DNA of 64,000 nt from Cryptoclostridium sp036644995 (GTDB lineage: Bacteria > Bacillota > Dehalobacteriia > UBA7702): positions 44,423-108,422 of the forward strand of contig JAVXOZ010000005.1 in assembly GCA_036644995.1 (NCBI GenBank). The letters are read 5' to 3'. Both the position numbers and the translations under genes were made by a program. The notes under the pieces were generated by a model. That model was not told the DNA's origin. It was given only the letters and a program-made list of their open reading frames with translations, and did no database searches. Positions 52,714-61,700 of the stretch are shown here, in pieces. The first letter of the stretch is position 1; the number at the start of each line of letters is the position of its first letter.

Positions 52714-53451
52714 ATGTTAGAACTAAAAAATGTTAGCTGGCAAGTTACCAACGACCAAGGTCAAAGTGATATTATCAATAATATTTCTCTGACGTTGAAA
52801 GATGATAGATTTTATGTGGTTACAGGCCCCAATGGCGGCGGCAAAAGCACCTTGGCAAAATTAATAATGGGTGTTTTAAAGCCAACCTCAGGACAAATCC
52901 TTTTTAACGGCAAGGATATTACCAATCTTTCCATAACCCAAAGGGCAAAGCTGAATATTGGCTATGCTTTTCAGGCACCACCTGTGTTTAAAGGTATAAA
53001 AGTTTCGGAACTTTTGCTTTTAGCAGCAGGCGAAACCAAAATAAACCCCATGCAAATTTTATTTGATGTGGGTCTTTGTGCCGGTGAATATATTAACCGT
53101 GAAATGGATTCTGGATTATCCGGAGGAGAATTAAAAAGAATAGAAATTGCCACTATTTTGGCAAGAAAATTAGATATGGCAATTTTTGATGAGCCTGAAG
53201 CAGGAATAGACCTGTGGAGCTTTCAAAAATTAGCGGAAACCTTTGGCAATATGCACAAAAACAGCAATATGACATTACTGATTATTTCCCACCAAGAACG
53301 CATTATGGAATTGGCAGATGAAATAATAGTTATTGAAAACGGCAAAATAAAAGAAATCACCGATAAAAAAACCTTTTTGGCTGGAATAACCGCTGATAAA
53401 GATTGTGCCTGCGGCGAAACCTGCATCCCTAAATTAGGAGGTGTTAATTAA
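52714..53451 (+). CDS. sufC: SufC-type Fe-S assembly ATPase
   Basis: A 245-aa ABC ATPase: Walker A TGPNGGGKST, Q-loop AFQAP, signature LSGGELKRIEIATIL, Walker B MAIFDEPEAGIDLWS, H-loop ISHQ. The ELKRIEI and EPEAGID forms are SufC-like rather than transporter-like. Unusual C terminus with three Cys (DCACGETC) absent from classical SufC. AGGAGG upstream. The stop overlaps the sufB start. Confidence 0.9.
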   Translation: MLELKNVSWQVTNDQGQSDIINNISLTLKDDRFYVVTGPNGGGKSTLAKLIMGVLKPTSGQILFNGKDITNLSITQRAKLNIGYAFQAPPVFKGIKVSELLLLAAGETKINPMQILFDVGLCAGEYINREMDSGLSGGELKRIEIATILARKLDMAIFDEPEAGIDLWSFQKLAETFGNMHKNSNMTLLIISHQERIMELADEIIVIENGKIKEITDKKTFLAGITADKDCACGETCIPKLGGVN

Positions 53452-54374
53452 TGCTGGATTTAATTGATAAAGGTCTGTTAAAAGCAGTGGCAGATTTAAC
53501 GGAAATACCTGCAAACGGTGCTTATAACATCAGAAAAAACGGTGCGGGGGAATCTCGTCGCTCCACTAAAAATATACAAATAATTCCCAAAACCAATAAA
53601 CCCGGCATAGATATTATAGTAGCACCCAACACCAAAGGTGAGCAAGTGCACATACCCGTGATATTAAGTGCCGAAGGTATGCACGATGTGGTTTACAATA
53701 CCTTTAAAATTGGAGATAATGCCGATGTGGTAATTGTGGCAGGTTGCGGCATACATAACGATTGCAACAGCGAAGCAGGACACAACGGTATTCACGAATT
53801 TTTCGTAGGGAAAAATGCCAAGGTAAAATATATTGAAAAGCACTATGGTGAAGGCACAGGCACAGGAAAAAGGGTTTTAAACCCCACTACCAAAGTGCAC
53901 GTTGAAGAAAATGGCCATATAGAAATGGAAATGGTGCAAATAAGCGGCGTTGATGATACCATCCGTGATACCCAAGTGGATATTGCCCAAGGTGGCAGGC
54001 TGATAATTGTGGAACGCTTACTTACCGAAGGGGAACAAAAAGCCGATTCCATAGTGGACGTGCATTTAATGGGCAACGATTCCAGTGCCCGGGTTATGTC
54101 ACGCTCCGTTGCCCGTGGCAATTCCAAACAGCAATTCCATATGAATTTAATTGGCAATAATCCTTGCCGTGGGCATATACAATGCGATTCCATAATCATG
54201 GATAATGCCGTGGTGGAATCCATTCCCCAAATTTCCGCACACCACAGCGATGCCCAACTAATCCATGAGGCAGCCATTGGGAAAATTGCCGGTGCTCAAT
54301 TATTAAAGTTAATGTCTTTGGGGCTAACCGAAGAAGAAGCAGAAGATACAATTTTAAAAGGTTTCCTAAAATAA
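53451..54374 (+). CDS. sufB: SufB/D-type Fe-S scaffold protein (short form)
   Basis: 307 aa, shorter than the 400-470 aa of classical SufB. It has the right-handed beta-helix core: HIPVILSAEGMHDVVYNTFK, GCGIHNDCNSEAGHNGIHEF, and the conserved C-terminal region SIPQISAHHSDAQLIHEAAI with GLTEEEAEDTILKGFL. With sufC alone, and no sufD, sufS or sufU, this matches the minimal two-gene SMS (SmsCB) type described in anaerobes. Assembles Fe-S clusters, relevant to CODH and the radical SAM enzymes here. Confidence 0.9.
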   Translation: MLDLIDKGLLKAVADLTEIPANGAYNIRKNGAGESRRSTKNIQIIPKTNKPGIDIIVAPNTKGEQVHIPVILSAEGMHDVVYNTFKIGDNADVVIVAGCGIHNDCNSEAGHNGIHEFFVGKNAKVKYIEKHYGEGTGTGKRVLNPTTKVHVEENGHIEMEMVQISGVDDTIRDTQVDIAQGGRLIIVERLLTEGEQKADSIVDVHLMGNDSSARVMSRSVARGNSKQQFHMNLIGNNPCRGHIQCDSIIMDNAVVESIPQISAHHSDAQLIHEAAIGKIAGAQLLKLMSLGLTEEEAEDTILKGFLK

Positions 54375-54396
54375 GCTAAACTAAATAAAAATAATA

Positions 54397-54440
54397 CCCC
54401 GAATTTTAAGCCGTTAAAAGCTTAAAGTTCGGGGTTTTTT
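54397..54440 (+). terminator. Terminator of sufCB
   Basis: Stem CCCCGAATTTTAAGC / GCTTAAAGTTCGGGG (one mismatch), 8-nt loop, T6, ~25 nt after the sufB stop. Confidence 0.92.
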
Positions 54441-54850
54441 CTTGGGGTTTTTGTGTTGGATTGTTGGGGTTGGTTGGGTTGTTGGTTGGATTGGCTGGAT
54501 TGTTGGGGTTAGTTGGGTTGTGGGGGTTAGTTGGGTTGGATTGGCTGGATTGTTGGGGTTAGTTGGGGTTAGTTGGGGTTAGTTGGTTGATTGGGTTATT
54601 TTTTGGTTGTTGTTGGGGTTTTACATTCAATTTTTTTGATATTATATTTACTTTTTTCTGATTATTGAGTTTTTTGAAATGTTATATTGGTTTTTTTGAG
54701 ATATTTTTTTGAGTTTTTTTCGGATATTTTATATTGTGTTTTTTTGATTATTACGTTTTTTCGATTATTTCGTTTTTTCGGATATTTTACTTAATTTTTT
54801 CCGGATATTTTATTGAGTTTTTTGAATTTCATATAACCTTACAAAATCGT
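54441..54850. repeat. G/T-rich repeat tract
   Basis: To ~54600, repeats of GTTGGGGTTAGTTGG, GGATTGGCTGGATTGTTGGG and similar. From ~54620 it changes to T-rich units such as TTTTTCGGATATTTT and TTGAGTTTTTT. No gene. Confidence 0.85.
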
Positions 54851-54876
54851 TAATTTTCAATTATTTTAGATAAAAG

Positions 54877-55449
54877 TTATTTTGGTTTTACCACCGCATG
54901 GCGTTCCAAAGCACCTTCAATTTGATCCCCCACGGTAATATCTATAAAATCCACTATTTCTTGGGGGCTTAGGTGTATTTCGTCGTTCAGCCAACTCTCC
55001 ACCAAGGAAGCCAAAGAAAGTGTGTAAAAACCCGTTATAAACTCTCCATATTTTTTTGATATTTCAAATTTATTTTCCACCGCACTGTAAATGGTTTTTT
55101 TTATTATATCGTGAATATCGTTGTAAAAAAATCTTTTTAACTGTTCACGCTCCATGGATTGAAAAACACAAAGACAAACTTTTTTATTTTCTTCTATATA
55201 TTGAAACAACTGCAAAAATCCATTGCGCCACAGGTCTGCACCTTCTCTTTTTCGCAACATAAGAATAGCCTCTTGTTCATACATAAAGGCAATAAGGTCG
55301 TAAATATCTTTAAAGTGATAATAAAAGGTTTGGCGGTTTAAACCACAATTTATCGCAATTTCACCAATGGTTATTTTATTCAAAGGTTTTTCCGCCATCA
55401 ACTTTTTTAAAGAATTCATTAAAGCAATTTTTGTGGTGTAAGCAGACAT
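54877..55449 (-). CDS. TetR-family transcriptional regulator
   Basis: About 190 aa from the ATG at 55449 (GGGGGA upstream). The N-terminal helix-turn-helix is clear: TTKIALMNSLKKLMAEKPLN, KITIGEIAINCGLNRQTFYY, HFKDIYDLIAFMYEQE. The C-terminal ligand domain resembles the TetR_C type seen with DhaS/YhgE-linked regulators (LAS.VESWLNDEIHLSPQEI). Divergent from the YhgE/Pip gene, the probable target. The longer frame to 55545 runs into the leader without a better ribosome site. Confidence 0.85.
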   Translation of the reverse strand: MSAYTTKIALMNSLKKLMAEKPLNKITIGEIAINCGLNRQTFYYHFKDIYDLIAFMYEQEAILMLRKREGADLWRNGFLQLFQYIEENKKVCLCVFQSMEREQLKRFFYNDIHDIIKKTIYSAVENKFEISKKYGEFITGFYTLSLASLVESWLNDEIHLSPQEIVDFIDITVGDQIEGALERHAVVKPK

Positions 55450-55578
55450 AAAATCATCCCCCAATACAATATAAAATAAGGCTATTTTAGATTTTGGGCA
55501 AAGCTGAATAAGCACCAAAACCACAAGATTAAGGTTTTTTTGCAAAACCCTTCAGCCATCTGAAATTTCATTTTTTCT

Positions 55579-55864
55579 AATTACGTTAATTACGTTAATT
55601 ACGTTAATTACGTTAAATCCGTTAATTACGTTAAATCCGTTAATTACGTTAAATCCGTTAATTACGTTAAATCCNNNNNNNNNNNNNNNNNNNNNNNNNN
55701 NNNNNNNNNNNNNNNNNNNNNNNNNNNNNNNNNNNNNNNNNNNNNNNNNNNNNNNNNNNNNNNNNNNNNNNNNNGTTAAGTCCGTTAAGTTCGTTAAGTT
55801 CGTTAAGTTCGTTAATTACGTTAATTACGTTAAGTCCTCTAAATCCTCTAAATCCGTTAAATCC
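55579..55864. repeat. 9-nt tandem array containing a 100-N assembly gap
   Basis: GTTAATTAC and GTTAAATCC units left of the gap (55579-55674), GTTAAGTTC, GTTAAGTCC, GTTAATTAC and CTCTAAATC units right of it (55775-55864). The N run 55675-55774 is exactly 100, a standard placeholder, so the true array length is unknown. Confidence 0.97.
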
Positions 55865-55923
55865 AATATGCAACGTGAATAAACAGCCTTTTTCTTATTA
55901 TAGCACCTTTTATATTTTTATAC

Positions 55924-55967
55924 AATTACCATGGATTTGTCTTAAATTACGACAAAACACAGTAATT
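55924..55967. promoter_or_regulatory. Candidate TetR operator
   Basis: Nested inverted repeats with a nearly common centre: TTTGTC / GACAAA (55936-55941, 55951-55956; 9-nt spacer) within AATTAC / GTAATT (55924-55929, 55962-55967). It lies 70-110 nt upstream of the YhgE/Pip start. Confidence 0.5.
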
Positions 55968-56034
55968 ATCCATACATTTATTTAAGGATTTGCAGTATGA
56001 TATTTCCCATGCAAATAAGAAAGGATTGACTTAA

Positions 56035-58020
56035 ATGAAAATAGGGAAAGTAACCATAGATAGCTTAAAAAGGACTTTTACCAATCGCTTTATCCGCTTT
56101 GCCATAGTGGCTATTATTATCATACCCATGCTTTTTGGGCTGTTATATGTTATTGCATTTTGGGACCCCCAAGGGCGTATGGAAAATTTGCCCGTTGCCA
56201 TTGCCAATAACGATGTGGGAGCCACAAGAGATGGGGTAAAGGAAAACTACGGCGATGAGATACTAAAAGAACTAAAAAAGAACCACGAGGTTAAATGGGT
56301 GGTTGTGGATGGTAAAAAATTAGAAAAAGGCATTGAACACACAGATTATTATATGGCTTTTGTAATACCTGAAAATTTTTCTGCCTCGGTTATCAGTGCG
56401 GAAAATTCCACACCCAATACCGCACAAATAATCTATTTGGATAATCAGAGAAAAAACTTTTTACTCTCACAAATAGGCAATACCGTAAAAACAAAATTTA
56501 GCGATACTGTTTCTGCTGCCATTACCAAGGAATACACCGCTGCGGCTTTTGATAATCTTTATAAAGTTAAAGATGGCATGAATGAAGCAGCCACAGGCAG
56601 CGAAAGTTTAAATAAAGGCATAAACACCTTAGGGAGCAAAGTCCCCACTTTGGCAAATGGCATAAACCAAGCTGCGGATGGTGCCGCTGCCATAAAAACA
56701 GGATTAGGGGAATTAAACGGTAAAATCCCAGAATTTGCACGGGGAGCAAGGGAACTTAATCAAGGCATAAAAAAAATGCAAAATGAAGCTCCTGCCCTTA
56801 CCAAAGGCGTGGGAGAATTAGCCGCAGGGTCTAAACAATTAAAAGACGGTTTGGGAGCACTGGATGCAGGGATTGGTGATTCAGGTGCCAAGGTAGACCA
56901 AAGTTTATCCCAAATAATAGCACTTTTACAAAATGCTCAATCTCCGGAGGAAATAGCAGCGGCAGTGGGAGCATTAACCAAATTACAAGCCGAATACAAC
57001 CAAGGTCAAGAAAAATTACAAGGCTCAGTGGGAGCATTAAAGGATGGTGCTAACCAGCTAAACAGCGGTATAAACCAAGTTGCCGGCAATGCTCCGGCTT
57101 TAAGCTCAGGCTTAGGAAAACTTGCAGAAGGCTCATCAGCTTTGGCAAGTGGTGCCGATGAAATCCAAGGTGGTGTAGGTAAATTATACAACGGAGCATC
57201 ATCTTTAACCAGTGGCATGAGCTCTTTAAATGCAGCGGTGCCTATGTTAACCAAGGGTGTAACCTCGTTAAAAAATGGTAGTGGTGAATTATCCTCAGCC
57301 TTAAAAGATGGCAGTAAAGAGATGGACTCCAAACTAATAAACAGCAGCAAGGATATGTCTACCTTTATTGCAGACCCGGAAAAAACCACCACCCAAACAT
57401 ATGGTGCAGTGGGAACATATGGCCCGGGATTTGCTCCCTTCTTTTTATCTTTAGGCTTATGGATTGGGGCATTGCTTATATTTTTTATTGTGGAAGTTCG
57501 CCCACCTGAAAAACTTACCACCAATAGCTTTAAAGTGGTTTTTGGCAAATTGCCTACCTTTTTAATAATTGGTATATTACAAGCTGTGGCAGTTGCCTTG
57601 GGAGCACTTGCCATTGGTGTAAAGGTAACAAATATTTCTGCTTTTATTTTATTTTCCTGCTTAAGCGCTTTGGTTTTTGTGGTGATTATGCAAAATTTGA
57701 ACTTGCTTTTTGGCTTAGGTGGAAAAGCCATGGCAATTATCTTTTTAATGCTGCAATTAAGCTCCTGTGGTGGCACTTTCCCTGTGGAGCTGGTGCCTGA
57801 ATTCTTTAAAACCATTAACCCCTTTATGCCCTTTACCTACACCGTGGATGGATATAGAGAAATCATTTCCGGTGGGGATATGAGTATTGTTTTCCAAGAT
57901 GTCAAGGTTTTACTTTGTGTTGCCGCAGGATTTATTATATTATCACTTATTGGCAATAAATTCGGTGCAAAAATTGAAAAAATCATAAACAAACAAGTAA
58001 AAATTGCAGAAGAAATTTAA
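56035..58020 (+). CDS. YhgE/Pip family membrane protein
   Basis: 661 aa. N-terminal TM (FAIVAIIIIPMLFGLLYVIAF), extracellular domain beginning DPQGRMENLPVAIANNDVGA, a long helical stalk with XXG-type pseudo-repeats (LNKGINTLGSKVPTLANGIN, KGVGELAAGSKQLKDGLGAL), then about five C-terminal TM segments of ABC-2-like type (GLWIGALLIFFIVEVRPPEK, MQNLNLLFGLGGKAMAIIFL). These are the hallmarks of YhgE/Pip, linked to phage infection and, in some bacteria, to type VII secretion. AAGGA 9 nt before the ATG. Probably under the divergent TetR. Confidence 0.92.
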   Translation: MKIGKVTIDSLKRTFTNRFIRFAIVAIIIIPMLFGLLYVIAFWDPQGRMENLPVAIANNDVGATRDGVKENYGDEILKELKKNHEVKWVVVDGKKLEKGIEHTDYYMAFVIPENFSASVISAENSTPNTAQIIYLDNQRKNFLLSQIGNTVKTKFSDTVSAAITKEYTAAAFDNLYKVKDGMNEAATGSESLNKGINTLGSKVPTLANGINQAADGAAAIKTGLGELNGKIPEFARGARELNQGIKKMQNEAPALTKGVGELAAGSKQLKDGLGALDAGIGDSGAKVDQSLSQIIALLQNAQSPEEIAAAVGALTKLQAEYNQGQEKLQGSVGALKDGANQLNSGINQVAGNAPALSSGLGKLAEGSSALASGADEIQGGVGKLYNGASSLTSGMSSLNAAVPMLTKGVTSLKNGSGELSSALKDGSKEMDSKLINSSKDMSTFIADPEKTTTQTYGAVGTYGPGFAPFFLSLGLWIGALLIFFIVEVRPPEKLTTNSFKVVFGKLPTFLIIGILQAVAVALGALAIGVKVTNISAFILFSCLSALVFVVIMQNLNLLFGLGGKAMAIIFLMLQLSSCGGTFPVELVPEFFKTINPFMPFTYTVDGYREIISGGDMSIVFQDVKVLLCVAAGFIILSLIGNKFGAKIEKIINKQVKIAEEI

Positions 58021-58112
58021 AAAATATCCTCCTAAACCATGGATTTTAATAAAATGTATGAATAATTACCTATATTTTGTTAAAACTAAAGAAAAAGTTT
58101 AGGAGGATTTTT

Positions 58113-58613
58113 ATGAAAAAAATCAAATTTTTCCCGTTATTGGTTCTGGTAATTTTAGCCTTGAGTATTTTTTCCTTAACAGGCTGTAACAGCAGTGATG
58201 AAACACCCAAAGATAGTGCAGATACCGCAGGCACCACAGAATCCACCGAGGATTCAACCAAAGACACCACCAACAGCGAAGATGCAAAAATTGAAGAAAA
58301 CGATGTGGAAGTTACCATTACCACACCCAAAGAAAATGAGGAAATTACCGGTGGTTCGGTGAACATCATAGGCACAGTGCAGGGCACCGCCAAAGAGGTT
58401 AAATGCAAAATTACTTTGGAAGATGAAACCGTAATCGGTGAAGGTAAAGCACTTATAGCCGATGTGAGCCACGAATTTACAACAAAAATTACCTACAATA
58501 TACCCGAAGATAAAAAAACTGGGGATAAAACAAATTGCGAAATTGAAGTAATATGCCTTGATGAAAACGGCAACGAAGTAGAGGACGAATCCATAAACGT
58601 AACCATTAAATAA
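58113..58613 (+). CDS. Lipoprotein with Ig-like/Big domain
   Basis: About 166 aa. Signal peptide MKKIKFFPLLVLVILALSIF ending in a lipobox LTGC (Cys25), then an acidic Thr/Glu/Asp-rich linker. A beta-sandwich-like domain follows (VEVTITTPKENEEITGGSVN, IIGTVQGTAKEVKCKITLED), recalling the bacterial Ig-like domains of spore-germination GerMN or SpoIID-type partners. Start at 58113 with AGGAGG 6 nt upstream; the earlier ATG at 58077 lacks a site. Downstream of YhgE/Pip by ~90 nt; functional link unproven. Confidence 0.8.
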   Translation: MKKIKFFPLLVLVILALSIFSLTGCNSSDETPKDSADTAGTTESTEDSTKDTTNSEDAKIEENDVEVTITTPKENEEITGGSVNIIGTVQGTAKEVKCKITLEDETVIGEGKALIADVSHEFTTKITYNIPEDKKTGDKTNCEIEVICLDENGNEVEDESINVTIK

Positions 58614-58686
58614 GCCAAAGTCCCAGCTATATAAAGGGAATATTCCACTTGGTGATATCCCCACTATGGCAAAATAGACAAATAAG

Positions 58687-58726
58687 TAGCCCCATTTTCC
58701 AAGTAAAACCTTGGAAAATGGGGCTA
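58687..58726. terminator. Perfect 17-bp hairpin
   Basis: TAGCCCCATTTTCCAAG and its exact complement (58710-58726) with a 6-nt loop. T-run weak (TTGTCATTTC). Probably terminates the lipoprotein gene and the carB transcript from the other side. Confidence 0.75.
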
Positions 58727-58785
58727 TTGTCATTTCAGAATATTAAGATAGGAATATTAGGCACAACACCAAAAGTGTGTAAATT

Positions 58786-61700
58786 TTACAGTTCTACATA
58801 ACCTGAGAAGTCTGTTTTGGCATCTCCTGTCATGAAAACACCTTGATCCGTGTAGCGGATAACTAAATCTCCGCCTTTTAATTTAACGGTGATATCGCTA
58901 TCCTTATCGCAATAGCCATTTAGCACCGCCGCCACAGCCGCAGCACAAGCACCACTCCCACAAGACCAAGTTTCCCCTGTACCTCTTTCCCAAACACGCA
59001 TACGCAGAGTGTTTTGACCAAGTACAGTTACAAATTCCGTATTAACACGTTGGGGAAAAATGGGGTCTTTTTCAAATAAAGGCCCAATTTTTTCCAAATC
59101 TAAAGATTGAATATTATAGGCAAAAACCACACAATGGGGATTGCCCATGGAAACACAGGTGATATTATAGGTGTCCCCTGCTATTTTTTGGGGTCTGTTT
59201 ATCACATTTTCCCCATCCAACATCACAGGAATCATTGAAGGGGTTAAAATTGCCGCCCCCATATCCACAGTTACGCTGCTAACCTCGCCACTTCTGGGGT
59301 AGAGCTTGGCTTTTCTGATGCCGCTACCTGTTTCAATGGTCATATCTTCTTTTCTTACTATGCCGTTTTCATAAAGATATTTAGCCACGCATCTCAAGGC
59401 ATTACCGCAAATATAGCCGTTGGTGCCATCGGCATTATACATTACCATTTTCGCATCGGCAATGCTGGAATGTTCCATTAAAATTAAGCCATCGCTGCCT
59501 ATGCCTGTGTGGCGATTGGATAAAGTAACCGCTATGGAACTGGCTGCTTCGGCAATTTTATGCTCAAAGCAATCAAAGAAAATGTAATCGTTATTGCAGC
59601 CACGCATCTTCACAAAAGGTAATTTTTGCTTTTCTTCACGTAATTGGTTAATATCCACAAGTTCCATGGTTTCTTGGGAATAACGGCTGTTTAAGCTATC
59701 TATTAAGGCATCCGCAGTATCCATAGAGGTTAAACAAGGAATTGCTCTTTCCACTGCTTTTCTGCGGATTTTTACGCTGTCCCTGGCAGGCAATCTGCCT
59801 TTTTTGGAAGTGGAGATAACATAAGTTATTTTGCCGCTTTCCAAAAGTTCCAGTAAACCTGGGCCTTCTTGAATTTTGGAAACCGTGGTAACGTCCATGC
59901 CTTCATCAAAAATGGCTTTGGCGGTGCCACCTGTGGCATAAAGTTTAAAGCCGCTATTGTAGAATTTTCTGGCAACAGCCACCATATCGCCTTTATCGCT
60001 ATTTTTAACGGTAATAAATACCCCACCCTCTTTATCCATGTGATAACCTGCGGCTACCAATCCTTTAAAGAGTGCTTCTTGTAAGGTGCGGCCAATGCCC
60101 AAAACTTCCCCTGTGGATTTCATTTCCGGCCCTAATTGGGTATCCAAATCCGCTAATTTTTCAAAGGAGAAAACAGGAACTTTAACCGCAAAATACGGAA
60201 CAGAACGGTAAAGCCCTGTGCCATAACCCATGGTTTTAATTTTTTCACCAAGCATGGCTCTGGTGGCAATATCCACCACAGGCAAGCCTGTAACTTTGGA
60301 GATATAAGGCACTGTTCTGGAGGAACGAGGGTTTGCTTCTATAACATAAATTTCGTTACCATATATAACATATTGAATATTTAACAATCCTCTGGTTTGT
60401 AAGCCCATGGCAATTTTTTTAGAGGAAGCAATTAGTTTTTCGATAAGAGGACCATTGATATTGAATGATGGATAAGCAGCAATGGAGTCACCACTGTGAA
60501 CCCCTGCTCTTTCTATATGCTCCATAATTCCCGGCACCAAGATATCCTCACCATCGCAGATAACATCCACTTCCACTTCGATACCCATAAGGTAAGCATC
60601 AATAAGCACAGGGTTTTCAATACCTTGTTCTAAAATAATCCCCATATATTCTTTAATATCTTCATCGTTAAAGGCTATAATCATATTTTGACCGCCCAAA
60701 ACATAAGAAGGACGGAGCAACACGGGATAATTGAGTTTTTCCGCCGCTGCCAAGGCTTCTTGGGTGTTGGTTACGGTTTCGCCTTTGGGACGTTTTAAAT
60801 CGTATTTTTCCAATATCGCATCAAAGCGTTCACGGTCCTCGGCAATGTCGATGCTATCGGCTTGGGTGCCTAAAATATTCACCCCTGCTTCTTGGAGAGA
60901 TTTTGTTAATTTAATAGCGGTTTGCCCACCGAATGCCACCACAACCCCGAAAGGTTTTTCGGTTTCTAAAATGTGGAAACAATCCTCGGTGGTAAGTGCT
61001 TCAAAATAAAGTCTATCCGCTGTGTTAAAGTCTGTGGAAACGGTTTCCGGGTTATTATTCACCATAATAACTTCATAGCCTGCTTCTTTCAGTGTCCAAA
61101 CACAGTGCACCGAAGCATAATCAAATTCTATGCCTTGACCAATGCGAATGGGACCTGAGCCGAAAACCACTACCCGTTTTTTACCTGAATCGTGGTGCTC
61201 TATAAATTCTTTGGCTTCGTTTTCTTCATCAAAGGTGCTGTAAAAATATGGGGTTTCTGCGGCAAATTCACCTGCACAGGTATCCACCATTTTATAGGAG
61301 GCAAACCGTGGGTTGGCAATTTTTTGACCACTTAATTTTTCGATATCTTTATCTAAAAAGCCCATTTTTTTGGCATCTAAATATAATTCATCGTCCAAAG
61401 TTTCTGTTTCTAAAACCTGTTCCATTTCGTGGATATTACGGATTTTTGCCAAGAACCAAATGTCCATCATGTTCCACTCATGAATTTCCTCGATGGACAC
61501 ACCACGGCGGATACATTCATAAATGGCAAAGAGCCTTTCATCCGTGGCTATGGTGGCTTTTTCATGGAGTTCTTCGTCCCCCATTTCCATCATTTTTTTC
61601 ATACGCATTGAGGAAAGACCAATTTCCGCACCACGCACTGCTTTCATTAAAGCCTGCTCAAAGCTGGGGGCAATGGACATTACTTCCCCTGTGGCTTTCA

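Noticed and set aside
2970..55864. Possible CRISPR arrays among the tandem repeats
   Set aside because: Units are directly contiguous, with no unique spacers of constant length, and no cas genes are in the window.
55667..55873. 68-aa ORF spanning the N gap
   Set aside because: Half of it is unknown residues and the rest is the 9-nt repeat.
57006..57815. 269-aa antisense ORF within the YhgE/Pip gene
   Set aside because: Opposite-strand shadow of a well-supported gene; no ribosome site, no family resemblance.
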